A DNA stretch of 15,220 bases from an uncultured Bacillota bacterium (GCA_946629205.1 CAMOXP010000012.1:1-15220), one strand, 5' to 3'; positions 6,076 to 14,674 are shown, counted from the stretch's first letter. Numbers and translations: made by a program. Notes: generated by a model not told the origin, from the letters alone.

Positions 6076-6645
6076 TCAGCCCTTGTTCTTCATTGAAAAG
6101 ACTTGTTTGTTCTTGATGATATACTCTGCTCCGGACCAAATGGTCATTACCAGAGCCGCCCAAAGCATGATCTGATCCAGCGGACAGTAGAACGGGAGCA
6201 GACTGCACGGCCAGTTCTTCAGCATGATCAGCGGAATCGCGACCATCTGGCAGACGGTCTTGATTTTGCCTGACCACCCGGCGGCGATGACGATGCCTTC
6301 CGCTGCGGCCACCTGCCGCATGCCTGTAATGATAAACTCACGGCCGAGAATCACGATGACCATCCAGCCCGGGATATCCCCTAGTTCCACAAGACAGACA
6401 AAGGCCGACATGGTCAGCAGTTTGTCCGCAAGCGGGTCCATCAGTTTGCCGAAATTCGTCACCAGATTGTACCTTCTGGCGATTTTCCCGTCCAGCATGT
6501 CTGTAAGCGCGGCTGCAAGGAATACGATCGTAGCCGCAACCCGGAATCCCATCAACAGCAGGACGATGAAAAGCGGAATCGCGCAGACCCTCGCAATCGT
6601 CAGATGATTCGGCAGATTTTTGTACTTAAAATCCTGTTTCTCCAT
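6076..6645 (-). CDS. pgsA: CDP-diacylglycerol--glycerol-3-phosphate 3-phosphatidyltransferase
   Basis: An integral membrane enzyme making phosphatidylglycerol phosphate from CDP-diacylglycerol and glycerol 3-phosphate, the first committed step to phosphatidylglycerol and cardiolipin. The CDP-alcohol phosphatidyltransferase signature D-x2-DG-x2-AR-x8-G-x3-D-x3-D is complete (DMLDGKIARR, then GKLMDPLAD). Several hydrophobic segments are present, and the length (189 residues) is typical. I chose the ATG at 6645 because AAGGA lies 8 bases before it; an ATG at 6651, overlapping the rimO stop as TAATG, would leave only two bases to that site. The rimO-pgsA-cinA-recA order is common in Clostridia. 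Confidence 0.95.
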   Translation of the reverse strand: MEKQDFKYKNLPNHLTIARVCAIPLFIVLLLMGFRVAATIVFLAAALTDMLDGKIARRYNLVTNFGKLMDPLADKLLTMSAFVCLVELGDIPGWMVIVILGREFIITGMRQVAAAEGIVIAAGWSGKIKTVCQMVAIPLIMLKNWPCSLLPFYCPLDQIMLWAALVMTIWSGAEYIIKNKQVFSMKNKG

Positions 6646-6650
6646 TGTCA

Positions 6651-8006
6651 TTATCCTTTCGTTATCAACGTACCCACAAGGTCGTAATCAAAAGCATCCT
6701 CAATCAGCACGGAAACAAACGTCCCGGGCTCAAGCCGCTCGTCGGCAGAAAGCGCTCTGAAAATCACACTTCCGTCGATTTCCGGGGCGTCATATTCCGT
6801 CCTGCCGATGTATGTAATGAACTGATCGTCCTCCTCATCGATTCCTTCAACGAGAACATCCATTACACATCCGATTTTTTCTTCGTTCAATTTTCTGGAC
6901 AAGTCCACCTGATGGCGCATGATACTGTCCGCTCTGGCTGCCTTGACCTCGTCCTCGATCTGATTTGCCATATCGCCGGCAGGTGTTCCCTCCTCCTGGG
7001 AATAAGCAAAGACTCCCAACCTTTCAAAGCCGGTCTCCATTGCAAAAACAGCAAGTTCCTCGAAGTCCTCTTCGGTTTCTCCGGGAAAACCGGTAATAAA
7101 CGTTGTCCGGATATGGATGTCAGGAATCGCTTCCCGCAGCCTGCTGATCGTGGACCGGATCGAAGCCGATGTGGAACGGCGGCGCATACCGCGCAGAACA
7201 TTGTCCGAAATATGCTGCAGCGGAATATCGATATAACTGCAGATCCTTGGTTCGGATGCCATGACCTCGATCAGCTCGTCTGTGATCTTATCCTCATAAC
7301 AATACATGAGCCTGATCCAGCGGAATCCCTTGCTTAAGTCATCGCCGCCGATGCGGCAAAGCTTCCGCAGCAGATCAGGAAGACACAACTTGCCGTACAG
7401 ATCGCGGCCATACTCTGTCAGGTCCTGCGCGATCAGGATCAGTTCCCGCACACCTGCCTTTGCGAGCAGTTCAGCTTCCTCAAGAATATTCTCCATCGGC
7501 CTGCTCCTGTAAGGTCCGCGGATATCCGGGATCACACAGTAGGCACAGCGGTTGTTGCAGCCTTCCGCAATGCGCAGAGTCGCCGAGTAATGAACGTCAC
7601 CGAGCCTGCGGCTGCTGAACTCGTTGAAACATTCAGGAGCGTCGCTTCTGTACAGGCGCCGGCTGCCGCCGATGATCTCCGGGAGTTTCTCGTAATCATT
7701 GACACCGAGAAGATAATCGATCTCAGGAATTTCTTCTGCGAGTTCCTCTCCATAACGCTGGCTCAGACAGCCGCTCACGATGAGTTTCGGATTGTTCTCC
7801 AGCCTGGTCATGTCAAAGATCGCGTCGATGGACTCCCTCTTGGCATCGTTAATAAAGCCGCAGGTGTTCACGATAACGACCTCAGCTTCCTCAGGGCTTG
7901 CGACGATCTCGCCGCCGGCAGCCTCCCATATGCCTCCGATGCCCTCGGAATCATTGAAGTTCTTCGGGCACCCTAGTGTTTCTATATATAACTTTCTGTA
8001 TTTCAT
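6651..8006 (-). CDS. rimO: Ribosomal protein S12 methylthiotransferase RimO
   Basis: A 451-residue radical-SAM methylthiotransferase that adds a methylthio group to the conserved aspartate of ribosomal protein S12. The N-terminal UPF0004 domain has three cluster cysteines at 13 (TLGCPKN), 49 (NTCGF) and 80 (SGCLSQRY). The radical-SAM motif CNNRCAYC places C150, C154 and C157. A C-terminal TRAM-like domain ends the protein (VSVLIEDAFDYDLVGTLI). The close relative MiaB, a tRNA enzyme, is less likely given the GCPKN start and the neighbours pgsA-cinA-recA. The ATG at 8006 overlaps the ftsK stop as TGATG; a GTG one codon earlier is also possible. Confidence 0.95.
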   Translation of the reverse strand: MKYRKLYIETLGCPKNFNDSEGIGGIWEAAGGEIVASPEEAEVVIVNTCGFINDAKRESIDAIFDMTRLENNPKLIVSGCLSQRYGEELAEEIPEIDYLLGVNDYEKLPEIIGGSRRLYRSDAPECFNEFSSRRLGDVHYSATLRIAEGCNNRCAYCVIPDIRGPYRSRPMENILEEAELLAKAGVRELILIAQDLTEYGRDLYGKLCLPDLLRKLCRIGGDDLSKGFRWIRLMYCYEDKITDELIEVMASEPRICSYIDIPLQHISDNVLRGMRRRSTSASIRSTISRLREAIPDIHIRTTFITGFPGETEEDFEELAVFAMETGFERLGVFAYSQEEGTPAGDMANQIEDEVKAARADSIMRHQVDLSRKLNEEKIGCVMDVLVEGIDEEDDQFITYIGRTEYDAPEIDGSVIFRALSADERLEPGTFVSVLIEDAFDYDLVGTLITKG

Positions 8007-10555
8007 CACATATCCGATGTCGTATTCTTCATGTTTTCCAGATTTTCCATAGAAATGAGCACCTGTCTCGGCCGGCTGCCGTCAGGCGGGCCTACGATCT
8101 GCCGTTCCTCCATCATGTCGATGATACGGGCGGCCCTGTTGTAGCCGATGCGGAACCGTCTCTGGAGCATCGATACGGACGCAGATCCATGATCCACGAC
8201 GAATTCGATCGCGTCCGGCAGAAGCTCGTCCTCGTACTCTGATTTGTCGCCCTTTTCGGCGTCGGGCATATTTGCCCGTTCGATCGTATCGAGCACATCC
8301 GCCTCTGCAGCCTCATCAGCTTCACCCTGCTGCTGGACGTACTGGATCAGCTTCTTGACCTCGTCCTCCGAAATGAAGGTGCCCTGGATCCTCGTCGGTT
8401 TATTGCTGCCGATCGGCGCAAAGAGCATATCGCCCTTTCCGACCAGTTTTTCGGCTCCAACGCCGTCCAGAATCGTTCTGGAATCGACCTGCGACGTTAC
8501 CGCAAAGGCGATCCTTGACGGGATATTGGCTTTGATCAGACCGGTGATAACATTAACAGACGGTCTCTGGGTGGCAACGATGAGATGCATGCCGGCTGCC
8601 CTTGCCTTCTGTGCGAGTCTGCAGATCGACTCCTCCACCTGTGAGGACGATACCATCATCAGATCCGCCAGCTCATCGATGATGATGACAACTTGTGTCA
8701 TCGGTCCGTCGACTTCACCGTTTCTCACGTTGTTCTTCTGTTTCGCCTTCAGTCTGTTGAATCCATGGATGTCTTTCACACCGTTCTCAGCGAAACGCTT
8801 ATATCTGTCATCCATCTCAGCGACGGCCCAGTTGAGCGCGGCCGCAGCCTTGGCAGCGTCGGTGACGACAGGGATCAACAGGTGCGGTACGCCGTTATAA
8901 TGGGAGAGTTCAACGATCTTAGGGTCGATGAGCACCATTTTGACTTCGTCAGGACGCGCCTTGTACAGGATACTTGCAATGATGCTGTTGATGCACACAG
9001 ACTTACCGGATCCGGTCGCGCCTGCAATCAGCAGATGCGGCATTTCTGCCAGATCCGCAACAATCGCCTTGCCGCCGATATCTCTGCCCACAGCAAATGT
9101 AAGCTTTGATTTCGCAGTCTGGAATTCATTTGATTCAATGATCTCACGCACGGTAACGGCATTGGGGTGTTCGTTTTCGATTTCAACGCCAACTGCGTCC
9201 TTACCAGGAATCGGAGCTTCGATCCTGACACTCTTTGCTTTCATGTTCAGAGCGATATCATTGTGAAGATTCAGGATCCTGGAAACCCTGACGCCGCTGT
9301 TCGGATGCACTTCGAACCGTGTGACTGTAGGTCCCTGTATTACATCTGTAACAGTAGTCGCGATTCCAAAGCTGTTCAGAGTGTCTTCCAAAAGCTGTGC
9401 TTTGTACCTGAGTTCACTTTCGCTGGACGAATTCTGTGTTCTGGAAGGTTTCTTCAGCAGGTCAAACGATGGAAACTCGTAATCAGCGTAGTTGTCAGAA
9501 GGAAGGAAATCACCTTCTTCAAGCTTGCTCTGTGCAGCTTCGCTCTTTGTCATTGGCTTCGGGGTATCATGGACCATGCCGGATGGAGAGGATCCGTTCG
9601 ATGTCCCTGCGCCGATGATATTCGGGCCTTCCGGATCGGAATGCACCGTTCTGCTCCGGGGCCGTGCGCCCGGTTTCTTCTCTGTCGAAGCGCCGGTTGG
9701 ATCTTCGTGCATATAATCTATGATCTTCCGCTGTCCTTCGGTCATGTTCCCGTCACCGATCCCCGGTGCCTGGATCCGCAGACCGGAAGAAGCCGGTGCC
9801 CCAATAAGTTCCGCATCTTCAGCTTCCTTGCGCGCTCTCTCTTTTTCTCTTTCTTCTCTTTCGAGACGTTTCCGAACTCTGCGCGCCTTAAATCCCTCAA
9901 AGAACCTTGAAATCGGCGTATTGATCAGCAAAAGCAGGAAAATAAATATGATGCAGAATGCAGCCAGATACAGTCCTGCCACTCCAATTGCCTGGGTGAT
10001 GAGTCCGCCTACGCCCATGCCGAAGACACCGCCTCCATCTAAGGCAATTCCGTCGCTGAAACTCTTGGAAAAGCCTCCCCAGGAGCCGCCGGTTGCGATA
10101 TTATCCATGAATCTGCCGGCATTTACGAGATCGATGGCCAAATAAATGATGACCAAATAGATGATCGACTTGATGCTGATATGGATCGTCTTCTTCAGGA
10201 ACAAGAGGATGCCGTAAACAATAAAATAGTACGGCATGAAATAGGCGATAAGTCCGAACATGCCTTTGAGGCCTTTGCTGATCGCATCTCCGGCCATACC
10301 TGCAGCGTGTGTCTGGAGCGCGATGATCAGGAACACGCCAAGGGCGATGACCAGGATCCCGAGGATCTCATCCCGGATCTGTGCCTTCGATTCCTGCCTC
10401 AGTTCCAGTTTCTCAACTGCTTTCTGCACCTCAGGTGAGGCGTCTGTCTTTTTCTTTGATGAAGAGCGTGCAGTTGTGTTTGTATTTGCTTTTGCTTTTG
10501 TATTTTTGTTTTTGCTTACCGGAGGTCTTCCGGGTCCCCTTTTCTTTTCTGCCAT
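8006..10555 (-). CDS. ftsK: DNA translocase FtsK/SpoIIIE
   Basis: An 849-residue membrane-anchored DNA pump that clears chromosomal DNA from the division septum, or moves it into the forespore in sporulating relatives. A basic N-terminus holds an AT-hook-like RGPGRPP and a Lys/Thr/Ser-rich stretch. Four hydrophobic segments lie within about 55-220. A variable linker follows, then the motor with Walker A GATGSGKS and Walker B VVIIIDELADLM. The C-terminal winged-helix gamma domain (from about 770: FVVDHGSASVSMLQRRFRIG onward) would read polar guiding sequences. The start at 10555 is chosen because GAGG precedes it by 5 bases; the frame upstream overlaps uppP. FtsK and SpoIIIE cannot be separated from sequence alone. 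Confidence 0.96.
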   Translation of the reverse strand: MAEKKRGPGRPPVSKNKNTKAKANTNTTARSSSKKKTDASPEVQKAVEKLELRQESKAQIRDEILGILVIALGVFLIIALQTHAAGMAGDAISKGLKGMFGLIAYFMPYYFIVYGILLFLKKTIHISIKSIIYLVIIYLAIDLVNAGRFMDNIATGGSWGGFSKSFSDGIALDGGGVFGMGVGGLITQAIGVAGLYLAAFCIIFIFLLLLINTPISRFFEGFKARRVRKRLEREEREKERARKEAEDAELIGAPASSGLRIQAPGIGDGNMTEGQRKIIDYMHEDPTGASTEKKPGARPRSRTVHSDPEGPNIIGAGTSNGSSPSGMVHDTPKPMTKSEAAQSKLEEGDFLPSDNYADYEFPSFDLLKKPSRTQNSSSESELRYKAQLLEDTLNSFGIATTVTDVIQGPTVTRFEVHPNSGVRVSRILNLHNDIALNMKAKSVRIEAPIPGKDAVGVEIENEHPNAVTVREIIESNEFQTAKSKLTFAVGRDIGGKAIVADLAEMPHLLIAGATGSGKSVCINSIIASILYKARPDEVKMVLIDPKIVELSHYNGVPHLLIPVVTDAAKAAAALNWAVAEMDDRYKRFAENGVKDIHGFNRLKAKQKNNVRNGEVDGPMTQVVIIIDELADLMMVSSSQVEESICRLAQKARAAGMHLIVATQRPSVNVITGLIKANIPSRIAFAVTSQVDSRTILDGVGAEKLVGKGDMLFAPIGSNKPTRIQGTFISEDEVKKLIQYVQQQGEADEAAEADVLDTIERANMPDAEKGDKSEYEDELLPDAIEFVVDHGSASVSMLQRRFRIGYNRAARIIDMMEERQIVGPPDGSRPRQVLISMENLENMKNTTSDM

Positions 10556-10565
10556 TATTACCTCG

Positions 10566-11402
10566 TTACGCAGCCAGCAGTGAATAAGCAAGTACGCATG
10601 CCGCTACGATCCAAACATATATTGTAAAACCTATCAGTCTCTTATTTGATACGACCTTGATCATCGCCTTAATGGCAAATATACCGGACAGAGCCGCCAG
10701 AATGACGCCGAGAATGAGCGGTCCGACCATAGACGCATCCATCCCTTCAGCGAGAGCTTTTGGCATTTCCATGACAACGGAGCCTAAAATCGAGGGAATG
10801 GAAATAAGGAATACGAATTCAACCGCAAATTCTCTCTTCAGCCCGGAAATCAGACTGCCGAACAAGGTCGACCCAGATCTGGACACGCCCGGGCAGATTG
10901 CTATCCCCTGCATGATCCCGATGAATATAGCGTGTCTCCACTTCATCTCCATCGGCCCCTTGTCGCTTCTTCCCATTCTCTCAGCGACAAACAGAATGAT
11001 ACCGGTGAAAATCAGGCCAATTGCAATTGATACTATTGACGAATATAAACTTTCAAAGAAATCTTCAAATATCAGTCCGATCAATGCTGTAGGGATCGTT
11101 GCCACAATGATCATGAAGCCCATGCGCCGCATGGGACTGGAATCGATCCGTGGTCCTTTCCCCGTGCAAAGGTCTTTGATCGTGTCTATCAGTTCAAGGA
11201 TCAGCGCCCAGATGTCTTTGCGGTAGATGATAAAGACGGACACCAGTGTTCCGACGTGCATCATAACGGTGAACAAAAGCACACTGTCTGCTTCCACTCC
11301 AAAGAAGTATTGCAAAAGAGCCAGATGTCCGCTGCTGCTGATGGGCAGAAACTCAGCGAGGCCCTGTACAATACCAAGTATAGCGGCCTGTAAATATGTC
11401 AT
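10566..11402 (-). CDS. uppP: Undecaprenyl-diphosphatase UppP (BacA)
   Basis: A 278-residue polytopic membrane phosphatase that recycles undecaprenyl pyrophosphate to the monophosphate lipid carrier for peptidoglycan synthesis; extra copies can give bacitracin resistance. Both family motifs are present: GIVQGLAEFLPISSSGHL at the N-terminus and CPGVSRSGST in the middle. About eight hydrophobic segments are visible and length is normal. The start has AGGAGA upstream. An extended -10 promoter lies in the 123-base gap before it. ftsK follows after 10 bases, so the two are probably co-transcribed. Confidence 0.97.
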   Translation of the reverse strand: MTYLQAAILGIVQGLAEFLPISSSGHLALLQYFFGVEADSVLLFTVMMHVGTLVSVFIIYRKDIWALILELIDTIKDLCTGKGPRIDSSPMRRMGFMIIVATIPTALIGLIFEDFFESLYSSIVSIAIGLIFTGIILFVAERMGRSDKGPMEMKWRHAIFIGIMQGIAICPGVSRSGSTLFGSLISGLKREFAVEFVFLISIPSILGSVVMEMPKALAEGMDASMVGPLILGVILAALSGIFAIKAMIKVVSNKRLIGFTIYVWIVAACVLAYSLLAA

Positions 11403-11448
11403 ATTCTTCTCCTGTCAGTTGATTTGAATCCATTCGTATACAGATTAT

Positions 11449-11457
11449 ATTATAGCA
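11449..11457 (-). promoter_or_regulatory. Extended -10 promoter of uppP-ftsK operon
   Basis: On the minus strand, TGC followed by a consensus -10 TATAAT (11454-11449), about 47 bases before the uppP start. No good -35 hexamer is visible (TACAAA at 17 bases), which fits an extended -10 promoter. It lies downstream of the terminator of the preceding operon. Confidence 0.6.
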
Positions 11458-11489
11458 CAAGACCACTAGAATTTGTATATATAATTATT

Positions 11490-11521
11490 AAGCCACACAT
11501 GATTTGGTGCATGTGTGGCTT
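11490..11521 (-). terminator. Terminator of the thiamine-precursor operon
   Basis: A perfect 12-bp stem (AAGCCACACATG with CATGTGTGGCTT) and an 8-base loop, five bases after the ABC ATPase stop codon. The minus strand continues TTAATAATTATATA, an A/U-rich but interrupted tail. Confidence 0.82.
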
Positions 11522-11525
11522 GTAT

Positions 11526-12281
11526 TCACTCTTCCAGGATCCCCATGATCTGCCGCTTGTATTGCATGAACTCGTCTGTGAGATCGTACCCCTGCCGCTG
11601 ACTTCGCGGCGTGTCGATCCGAATCTCGTATCGGATCTCCCCGGGCTTCCCCGTCATGATGTAAATGCGGTCCGACAGCAGGATCGCCTCATTGATGTCA
11701 TGGGTAATGAAAACTGTCGTCAGATTGATTTTCTCCATGACATCCAGATACCACTTGTGGATCTTGCCCTTCGTGATCGTATCAAGGGCAGAAAACGGCT
11801 CGTCCAGGAGGGCTACGTTATCTGAGAACAGATAGGTCCGCAGCAGCGCAGCTCTCTGCCGCATACCGCCGGACAGCTGCTTCGGGTACTTCTTCTGTGT
11901 CCCCTCCAGGCCAAACTCTTCGAAGTGTTCCGATGCCTGTTTCCTGGCTTCCTCTTTGGACATACCTCGGATCAACAGAGGAAGTCCCACATTGTCTTCG
12001 ATCGTCTTGTACGGCAAAAGCAGGTCCTTCTGGAGCATATAACTGATATGTCCTGTCGTACCTGTGATATCATCCCCATCAAGAAGCACTCTTCCCCCGC
12101 TTGGCTGGTAGATCCCGGAGATGCAGTTAAAGAGCGTGGTCTTGCCGCTTCCGGACACGCCGAGCAGACTGACCAGTTCTCCCCGATCCACTGCAATGGA
12201 AATATCCCGGATGATCGTTTCCTCTCCGAATTTCATTGTGATATTCTGTGTTTCAAGCTTGTGGGTGCTCATGGTGCTCAT
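11526..12281 (-). CDS. thiZ: ABC transporter ATP-binding protein, thiamine-precursor (ThiZ-like)
   Basis: A 251-residue ABC ATPase of the nitrate/sulfonate/taurine class. Walker A is GVSGSGKTT at 41-49. The Q-loop lies in SYMLQKDLLLPY, the signature is LSGGMRQRA, Walker B is NVALLDEP, the D-loop FSALD, and the switch histidine is in FITHD. It should power uptake through the permease and lipoprotein encoded just upstream. The thi assignment rests on the TPP riboswitch heading the operon and on the NMT1/THI5-type binding protein. The start region is duplicated (ATGAGCACC occurs twice in a row), so an ATG at 12272 is an alternative. Confidence 0.9.
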   Translation of the reverse strand: MSTMSTHKLETQNITMKFGEETIIRDISIAVDRGELVSLLGVSGSGKTTLFNCISGIYQPSGGRVLLDGDDITGTTGHISYMLQKDLLLPYKTIEDNVGLPLLIRGMSKEEARKQASEHFEEFGLEGTQKKYPKQLSGGMRQRAALLRTYLFSDNVALLDEPFSALDTITKGKIHKWYLDVMEKINLTTVFITHDINEAILLSDRIYIMTGKPGEIRYEIRIDTPRSQRQGYDLTDEFMQYKRQIMGILEE

Positions 12282-12320
12282 GCCTTTGCCTTCTTGCTTT
12301 TGCCTTCCTGTTTTGCAATC

Positions 12321-13346
12321 TTACTTCTGCGGCAGATAATCGTTGGTGAATCCGATATCCATCGGGATTTCCTGTTCGGAAAGTCCCTTGTCGTTGATGA
12401 ACTGATAGAATTTGTTCCATCTTGCAGCGTCGATGACGCCCCACTGATCTGCCTCAGCCTTGTACTGATCTGCCAGATACTTCTGACTTGCCTTGGCGAG
12501 TTCGGCATCAACTTCCGGATTTGCTTCTACGAGGATATCAGCGGCTTCGTCGGGGTTCTCAATGGCGTATTCATAGCCCTTGGCCACAGCTGCCAGGAAT
12601 GCCTTTGCAGTATCCGGATTATCTGCCAGGAACTCATCGTTGGCGATAATGACCGGTGAGTAATAATCGAATGCGTCATCGATATCTTTGAAGGCAAAAT
12701 AGTTGATTGCGAAATCCTGCACCTGCGCGCTGATGCCGGCCCATCCGTAGTAGACCCAGATGGTGTCGACCTGCTTGGTTTTAAGGGCTGCGACCTCATC
12801 GTCGATGGTTTCCGGAATCATCTCGACCTTGTCGAAATTGCCGCCGTCAGCTTCTACGCATTCCTTGAGGATGGCCTGTTCGATCGGCAGTTCCCATGTG
12901 GCGTAGGTATGGTTCTCCATTTTCGCGGGACTTGTGATTTCCTGATCCTTGGCTGACATAATGCCGGACAGATTGTGCTGCAGGATCGCGGCGACCGCCG
13001 TGATCGGCATGGTCTTCTCCTCCCCTGCAAGGGCCGGGACCATGTAGTCCTGGAAGGATACACCAAACTGCGCCTTGCCGGAAGCGACCATTGCTTCTGC
13101 GCCGTTGTCAGGTGGCTGTACGATCTCGACGTCGAGACCTGCCTCATCAAAGTATCCCAGTTTTTCGGCAACATAGACGCCGGTGTGGTTCGTGTTCGGC
13201 GTCCAGTCAAGAACGAAGGTCACTTTTGTGGAGTCGGTTGGACCGTCCGCATCGCTCTGCTCCTCACTTCCGCCGCAGCCTGCAAGCACAAGCGTAAATA
13301 CCGCCATCAGTGATGCAAGCATGATAATCATCAGTTTCTTTTTCAT
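12321..13346 (-). CDS. thiY: ABC transporter substrate-binding lipoprotein, NMT1/THI5-like (ThiY-like)
   Basis: A 341-residue exported lipoprotein: a hydrophobic signal with lipobox LVLAGC (Cys24 lipidated), an acidic linker, then a periplasmic-binding fold. The segment WTPNTNHTGVYVAEKLGYF at the domain start is characteristic of the NMT1/THI5-like (SsuA/THI5) family. In bacteria these bind HMP-type pyrimidines such as formylaminopyrimidine (ThiY), whereas the yeast THI5 proteins synthesise HMP. The lipoprotein signal and ABC neighbours favour transport. The exact ligand cannot be told. The ribosome-binding site AAAGGA overlaps the end of the permease gene. Confidence 0.9.
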   Translation of the reverse strand: MKKKLMIIMLASLMAVFTLVLAGCGGSEEQSDADGPTDSTKVTFVLDWTPNTNHTGVYVAEKLGYFDEAGLDVEIVQPPDNGAEAMVASGKAQFGVSFQDYMVPALAGEEKTMPITAVAAILQHNLSGIMSAKDQEITSPAKMENHTYATWELPIEQAILKECVEADGGNFDKVEMIPETIDDEVAALKTKQVDTIWVYYGWAGISAQVQDFAINYFAFKDIDDAFDYYSPVIIANDEFLADNPDTAKAFLAAVAKGYEYAIENPDEAADILVEANPEVDAELAKASQKYLADQYKAEADQWGVIDAARWNKFYQFINDKGLSEQEIPMDIGFTNDYLPQK

Positions 13347-13351
13347 TATAT

Positions 13352-14155
13352 TTATCCTTTCACAACTTTGTTTCTGTCTCTTTTTCTAACCGGTTCGTCG
13401 ACCTGCTCCCACGGCATGCACTTTTTCTGCAGCACGCTGACCAGCCAGATCAGGATCAGGCTGATGATGGAAATCAGGAAGATGACCGCGAACATCTTAT
13501 CATAGGCAAATGATTTCTTGACTCTGGTCATATAAACGCCCAGTCCGGCGAAACCTCCCAGCCACTCTGCGAGGACTGCGCCGACAACGGAATACGCGAC
13601 GGTGATCCGCAGACCCGAAAAGAAGTTCGGCAACGCGTTCGGGAATTTGATATGACGGAAGATCTGCCATCTGCTCGCTCCCATGGAACGCAGCAGATTG
13701 ATGGCGTCCTTATCGGCGCTCCGGAATCCGTCCAGTACGCCGACCACGATCGGAAAGAACGTGATCAGAACGATCAGTACGACCTTTGGCATCATCTTGT
13801 ATCCGAACCAGAGCACCAGCAGCGGCGCGATCGCTACAGCCGGGATCGTCTGTGTCAACACGATGATCGGATACATGGCTTTATACGCCGGATCCCATCT
13901 GTCCATCAGGACGGCCGACAGGAAACCGATGCTGACCCCCATCAGCGTTCCGATGACTGTCTCCAGGAGTGTCACCTTCAGGTGGGACATCAGCAGCCAG
14001 AAATCGCCGATAAAGGCCTGCACTGTCTGCTGCGGCGACGGGAGCATGAAATTCGGTACGATTTCAAAAAATGACAGCGCCTCCCACAGCGCCAGAATCG
14101 CCAGAATCGAGATGAACGGGTAGATTTTGTTTGAGAACCGGCCCGTTTTATTCAT
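13352..14155 (-). CDS. thiX: ABC transporter permease, thiamine-precursor (ThiX-like)
   Basis: A 267-residue inner-membrane permease with about six hydrophobic segments and the binding-protein-dependent (EAA) loop around LRSMGASRWQIFRHIKFPNA, which docks the ATPase. The family is that of SsuC/TauC/NrtB. I start at the ATG at 14155 (MNKTGRFSNK), which overlaps the stop of the preceding thiamine-binding protein gene by 8 bases; the 22 extra codons upstream lie inside that gene and look like an unrelated frame. The lipoprotein gene follows after five bases. Confidence 0.92.
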   Translation of the reverse strand: MNKTGRFSNKIYPFISILAILALWEALSFFEIVPNFMLPSPQQTVQAFIGDFWLLMSHLKVTLLETVIGTLMGVSIGFLSAVLMDRWDPAYKAMYPIIVLTQTIPAVAIAPLLVLWFGYKMMPKVVLIVLITFFPIVVGVLDGFRSADKDAINLLRSMGASRWQIFRHIKFPNALPNFFSGLRITVAYSVVGAVLAEWLGGFAGLGVYMTRVKKSFAYDKMFAVIFLISIISLILIWLVSVLQKKCMPWEQVDEPVRKRDRNKVVKG

Positions 14156-14444
14156 GGTACTTGCCGATCTTCCTTTCAATAGAAAGCACCTCGCCTTCCG
14201 GTTTGTAACTGATCTTGACATAGGAAGCCACCGACGGTGCTCCCGCCCGGATCGCGATGTGCTGGCATTCCTTCACAATGTCCATCAGTTCCTCATAGGG
14301 TCCCTCGATCGTCGTTTCAAAGGGTCCTACATAATAGTTGTACCCCTGCTCCGCAATGTATGCGATGACCTCATCGACAATGCGGCACAGTTCTTCGTCA
14401 TCCGGTGCCTCAGGCAGCACCTGGATCGCTACACTTGCTTCCAT
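14148..14444 (-). CDS. Thiamine-binding protein, MTH1187/YqgV family
   Basis: A 98-residue soluble protein of the MTH1187 (DUF77, Thiamine_BP) family: MEASVAIQVLP at the start, YYVGPFETTIEG in the middle, GAPSVASYVKISY near the end. The family has a ferredoxin-like fold; related proteins bind thiamine or its precursors. With no signal peptide it is probably cytosolic, perhaps holding the imported vitamin or precursor. It is the first gene after the TPP riboswitch, with AAGGAGG 9 bases before the start, and overlaps the permease gene by 8 bases. Confidence 0.88.
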   Translation of the reverse strand: MEASVAIQVLPEAPDDEELCRIVDEVIAYIAEQGYNYYVGPFETTIEGPYEELMDIVKECQHIAIRAGAPSVASYVKISYKPEGEVLSIERKIGKYHE

Positions 14445-14511
14445 TTCAGCTTTCCTCCTTTCTTCCTGCGCTACTTATTGCCTTTGCCATAGTCTTTACC
14501 GGCAATAAAAC

Positions 14512-14535
14512 AACGCTCCACACAAAAGGAGCGTT
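14512..14535 (-). terminator. Riboswitch attenuator hairpin
   Basis: An 8-bp stem (AACGCTCC with GGAGCGTT) and an 8-base loop, followed on the minus strand by GTTTTATT. It lies between the TPP aptamer and the first gene of the operon, so it is the likely OFF-state terminator. A short CAGAAT/ATTCTG helix (14536-14554) sits between it and the aptamer and may take part in the switch. Confidence 0.8.
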
Positions 14536-14554
14536 CAGAATCAGTCATATTCTG

Positions 14555-14638
14555 CTTCCCTACGCCGGCATGATCCGGATCAGGTCATGAGGGTATCCGG
14601 GACGAACCCGGGCTCTCAGCTTTCGCTCCCCTAGCTTT
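14555..14638 (-). ncRNA. TPP riboswitch (THI element)
   Basis: The minus strand carries the THI-box landmarks in order: TAGGGGAGC, GCTGAGA, then CATGACCTGATCCGGATCATG and CCGGCGTAGGGAAG. This aptamer senses thiamine pyrophosphate. The downstream terminator-like hairpin indicates transcriptional control: high thiamine pyrophosphate should stop expression of the thiamine-binding protein and transporter genes. Confidence 0.97.
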
Positions 14639-14645
14639 CATCCAT

Positions 14646-14674
14646 ATTGTAACCGAGTTGCGATTCAGATGCAA
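14646..14674 (-). promoter_or_regulatory. Promoter of the thiamine-precursor operon
   Basis: On the minus strand, -10 TACAAT (14651-14646) and a weak -35 TTGCAT (14674-14669) with a 17-base spacer, starting transcription a few bases before the aptamer. An inverted repeat GCGATT-N7-AATCGC (14660-14678) covers the -35 region. Confidence 0.65.

Noticed and set aside
8244..8900. Long plus-strand open frame (218 codons); similar ones at 6645-7337 and 9167-9910
   Set aside because: They lie antisense to conserved ftsK and rimO, have no ribosome-binding site or family motifs, and are shadows of the codon use of the real genes.
10556..10591. Upstream ftsK start adding 12 residues
   Set aside because: It lies inside uppP, and the ATG at 10555 has a well-spaced GAGG site and a typical basic start.
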